Shown piece by piece: positions 5,802 to 6,240 of a stretch of DNA of 6,240 nucleotides; the stretch's first letter is position 1; each line of letters starts with the position of its first letter. The notes beneath the pieces are model-generated. The model made no database searches. It saw only the letters and a program-made list of their open reading frames with translations, and was not told the DNA's origin. Both the position numbers and the translations under genes were made by a program. The DNA comes from an uncultured Clostridia bacterium (lineage in GTDB: Bacteria; Bacillota; Clostridia; JAAYHZ01), in NCBI GenBank assembly GCA_937894465.1, contig CALCRE010000162.1:1-6240 (forward strand), written 5' to 3'.

Positions 5802-6240
5802 CTAGCCTTGTGTACAACTCTCATCGTGCACATGTTCGCTTACAGCTTCGGGAATCTGGTACTTGTTATCCAAAACAATAACATCGCTTATTTTGTAACC
5901 ACCCTTTTCCCTACTCAATATAAATTGTAGGTCGTAAAAACTTAGCTGGCTCCAGCCCGGCATATTCTCGAATTTCACATTGAAATAAATCCTGGCAAAT
6001 ACATCAGTTGATTCTGATCGCTTTTTGACGTCGTAGACATTGAATTCAGCTTTTTCGATAATATATTTCTGTTCACTGAAGTACTTGATTTCTTCATCAA
6101 ATTTGCCAAAGATAAAATCAGAGTTCATCAGGTCATCTTTCAAGAATGGTTTCTGTTTTTCGGCTTTTTCGGCTATTGACAGATAATCAGTATCGGTATA
6201 CCTGGCATTTAAATATTCCAGAACAAATTGATCAGGTTTC
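5802..6240 (-). CDS. 3' part of an unrecognised gene with a His/Cys tail (runs off the window)
   Basis: The frame is open from the right edge to TAG at 5802..5804, giving the last 145 residues. A TTG at 6141..6143 opens a 113-aa reading, but the same frame continues without a stop to the edge and no ribosome-binding site precedes that TTG, so the gene is best read as 5'-truncated by the window. The fragment starts with a helical, charged stretch (LEYLNARYTD, then a run rich in Glu and Lys) and continues with alternating segments such as KYIIEKAEFNVYDV, VFARIYFNVKFEN and SFYDLQFILSREKGGYKISDV. That pattern could suit an NTF2-like or similar small alpha/beta domain. It ends in EHVHDESCTQG, a His/Cys cluster that might bind metal. 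Whether it carries a signal or lipobox cannot be seen. It lies on the same strand just upstream of the Cys-rich gene. Function unknown. Confidence 0.7.
   Translation of the reverse strand, partial: KPDQFVLEYLNARYTDTDYLSIAEKAEKQKPFLKDDLMNSDFIFGKFDEEIKYFSEQKYIIEKAEFNVYDVKKRSESTDVFARIYFNVKFENMPGWSQLSFYDLQFILSREKGGYKISDVIVLDNKYQIPEAVSEHVHDESCTQG

Noticed and set aside
5590..5805. Plus-strand 71-codon open frame
   Set aside because: It lies opposite the signal-peptide half of the Cys-rich gene and the gap beside it, has no ribosome-binding site, and is best read as a shadow frame.
6141..6143. TTG as the start of a complete 113-aa protein
   Set aside because: The frame stays open to the window edge with protein-like composition, and no Shine-Dalgarno lies before this TTG.

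Overview
This 6.2 kb window is AT-rich and every credible gene lies on the minus strand, so transcription runs from position 6240 towards position 1. Strong AGGAGG-type Shine-Dalgarno sites, one clear TTG start, Thr/Ser/Glu-rich lipoprotein linkers and signal peptides of the low-GC Gram-positive type point to a Firmicute, most likely a gut- or rumen-type Clostridia. That assignment is inferred from style, not from a marker gene.

In transcription order, the window holds: (1) the 3' part of a gene running off the right edge (5802..6240), an unrecognised protein with a small alpha/beta-like C-terminal region and a His/Cys tail; (2) a small secreted protein with 12 cysteines in an ~87-residue mature chain (5373..5708); (3) a 197-base non-coding leader with a near-perfect palindrome, a hairpin and a 29-base stretch resembling the 3' end of gene 1; (4) three consecutive lipoproteins of 539, 510 and 541 residues (3556..5175, 1992..3524, 209..1834). 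All three lipoproteins share landmark motifs of ABC-transporter extracellular solute-binding proteins of the LipO/YtcQ type, but they are strongly diverged from one another. A possible 26-codon ORF with a perfect ribosome-binding site sits between the last two.

The lipoproteins were placed at new starts where the ribosome-binding site demanded it: the 541-aa protein at a TTG (1832..1834) and the 539-aa protein at an ATG (5173..5175). The last ~200 bases on the left are non-coding. The outermost ~54 bases carry two copies of AGGTGGYTCT and may be the end of an IS21-like insertion sequence lying outside the window.

No permease, ATPase or regulator gene is present. Three solute-binding lipoproteins in a row, preceded by a secreted cysteine-rich protein and with no transporter between them, suggest a surface-exposed binding or sensing set rather than a plain sugar or peptide import operon. 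That reading is a hypothesis, and nothing in the sequence identifies the ligand. No RNA genes, CRISPR arrays or origins were seen.
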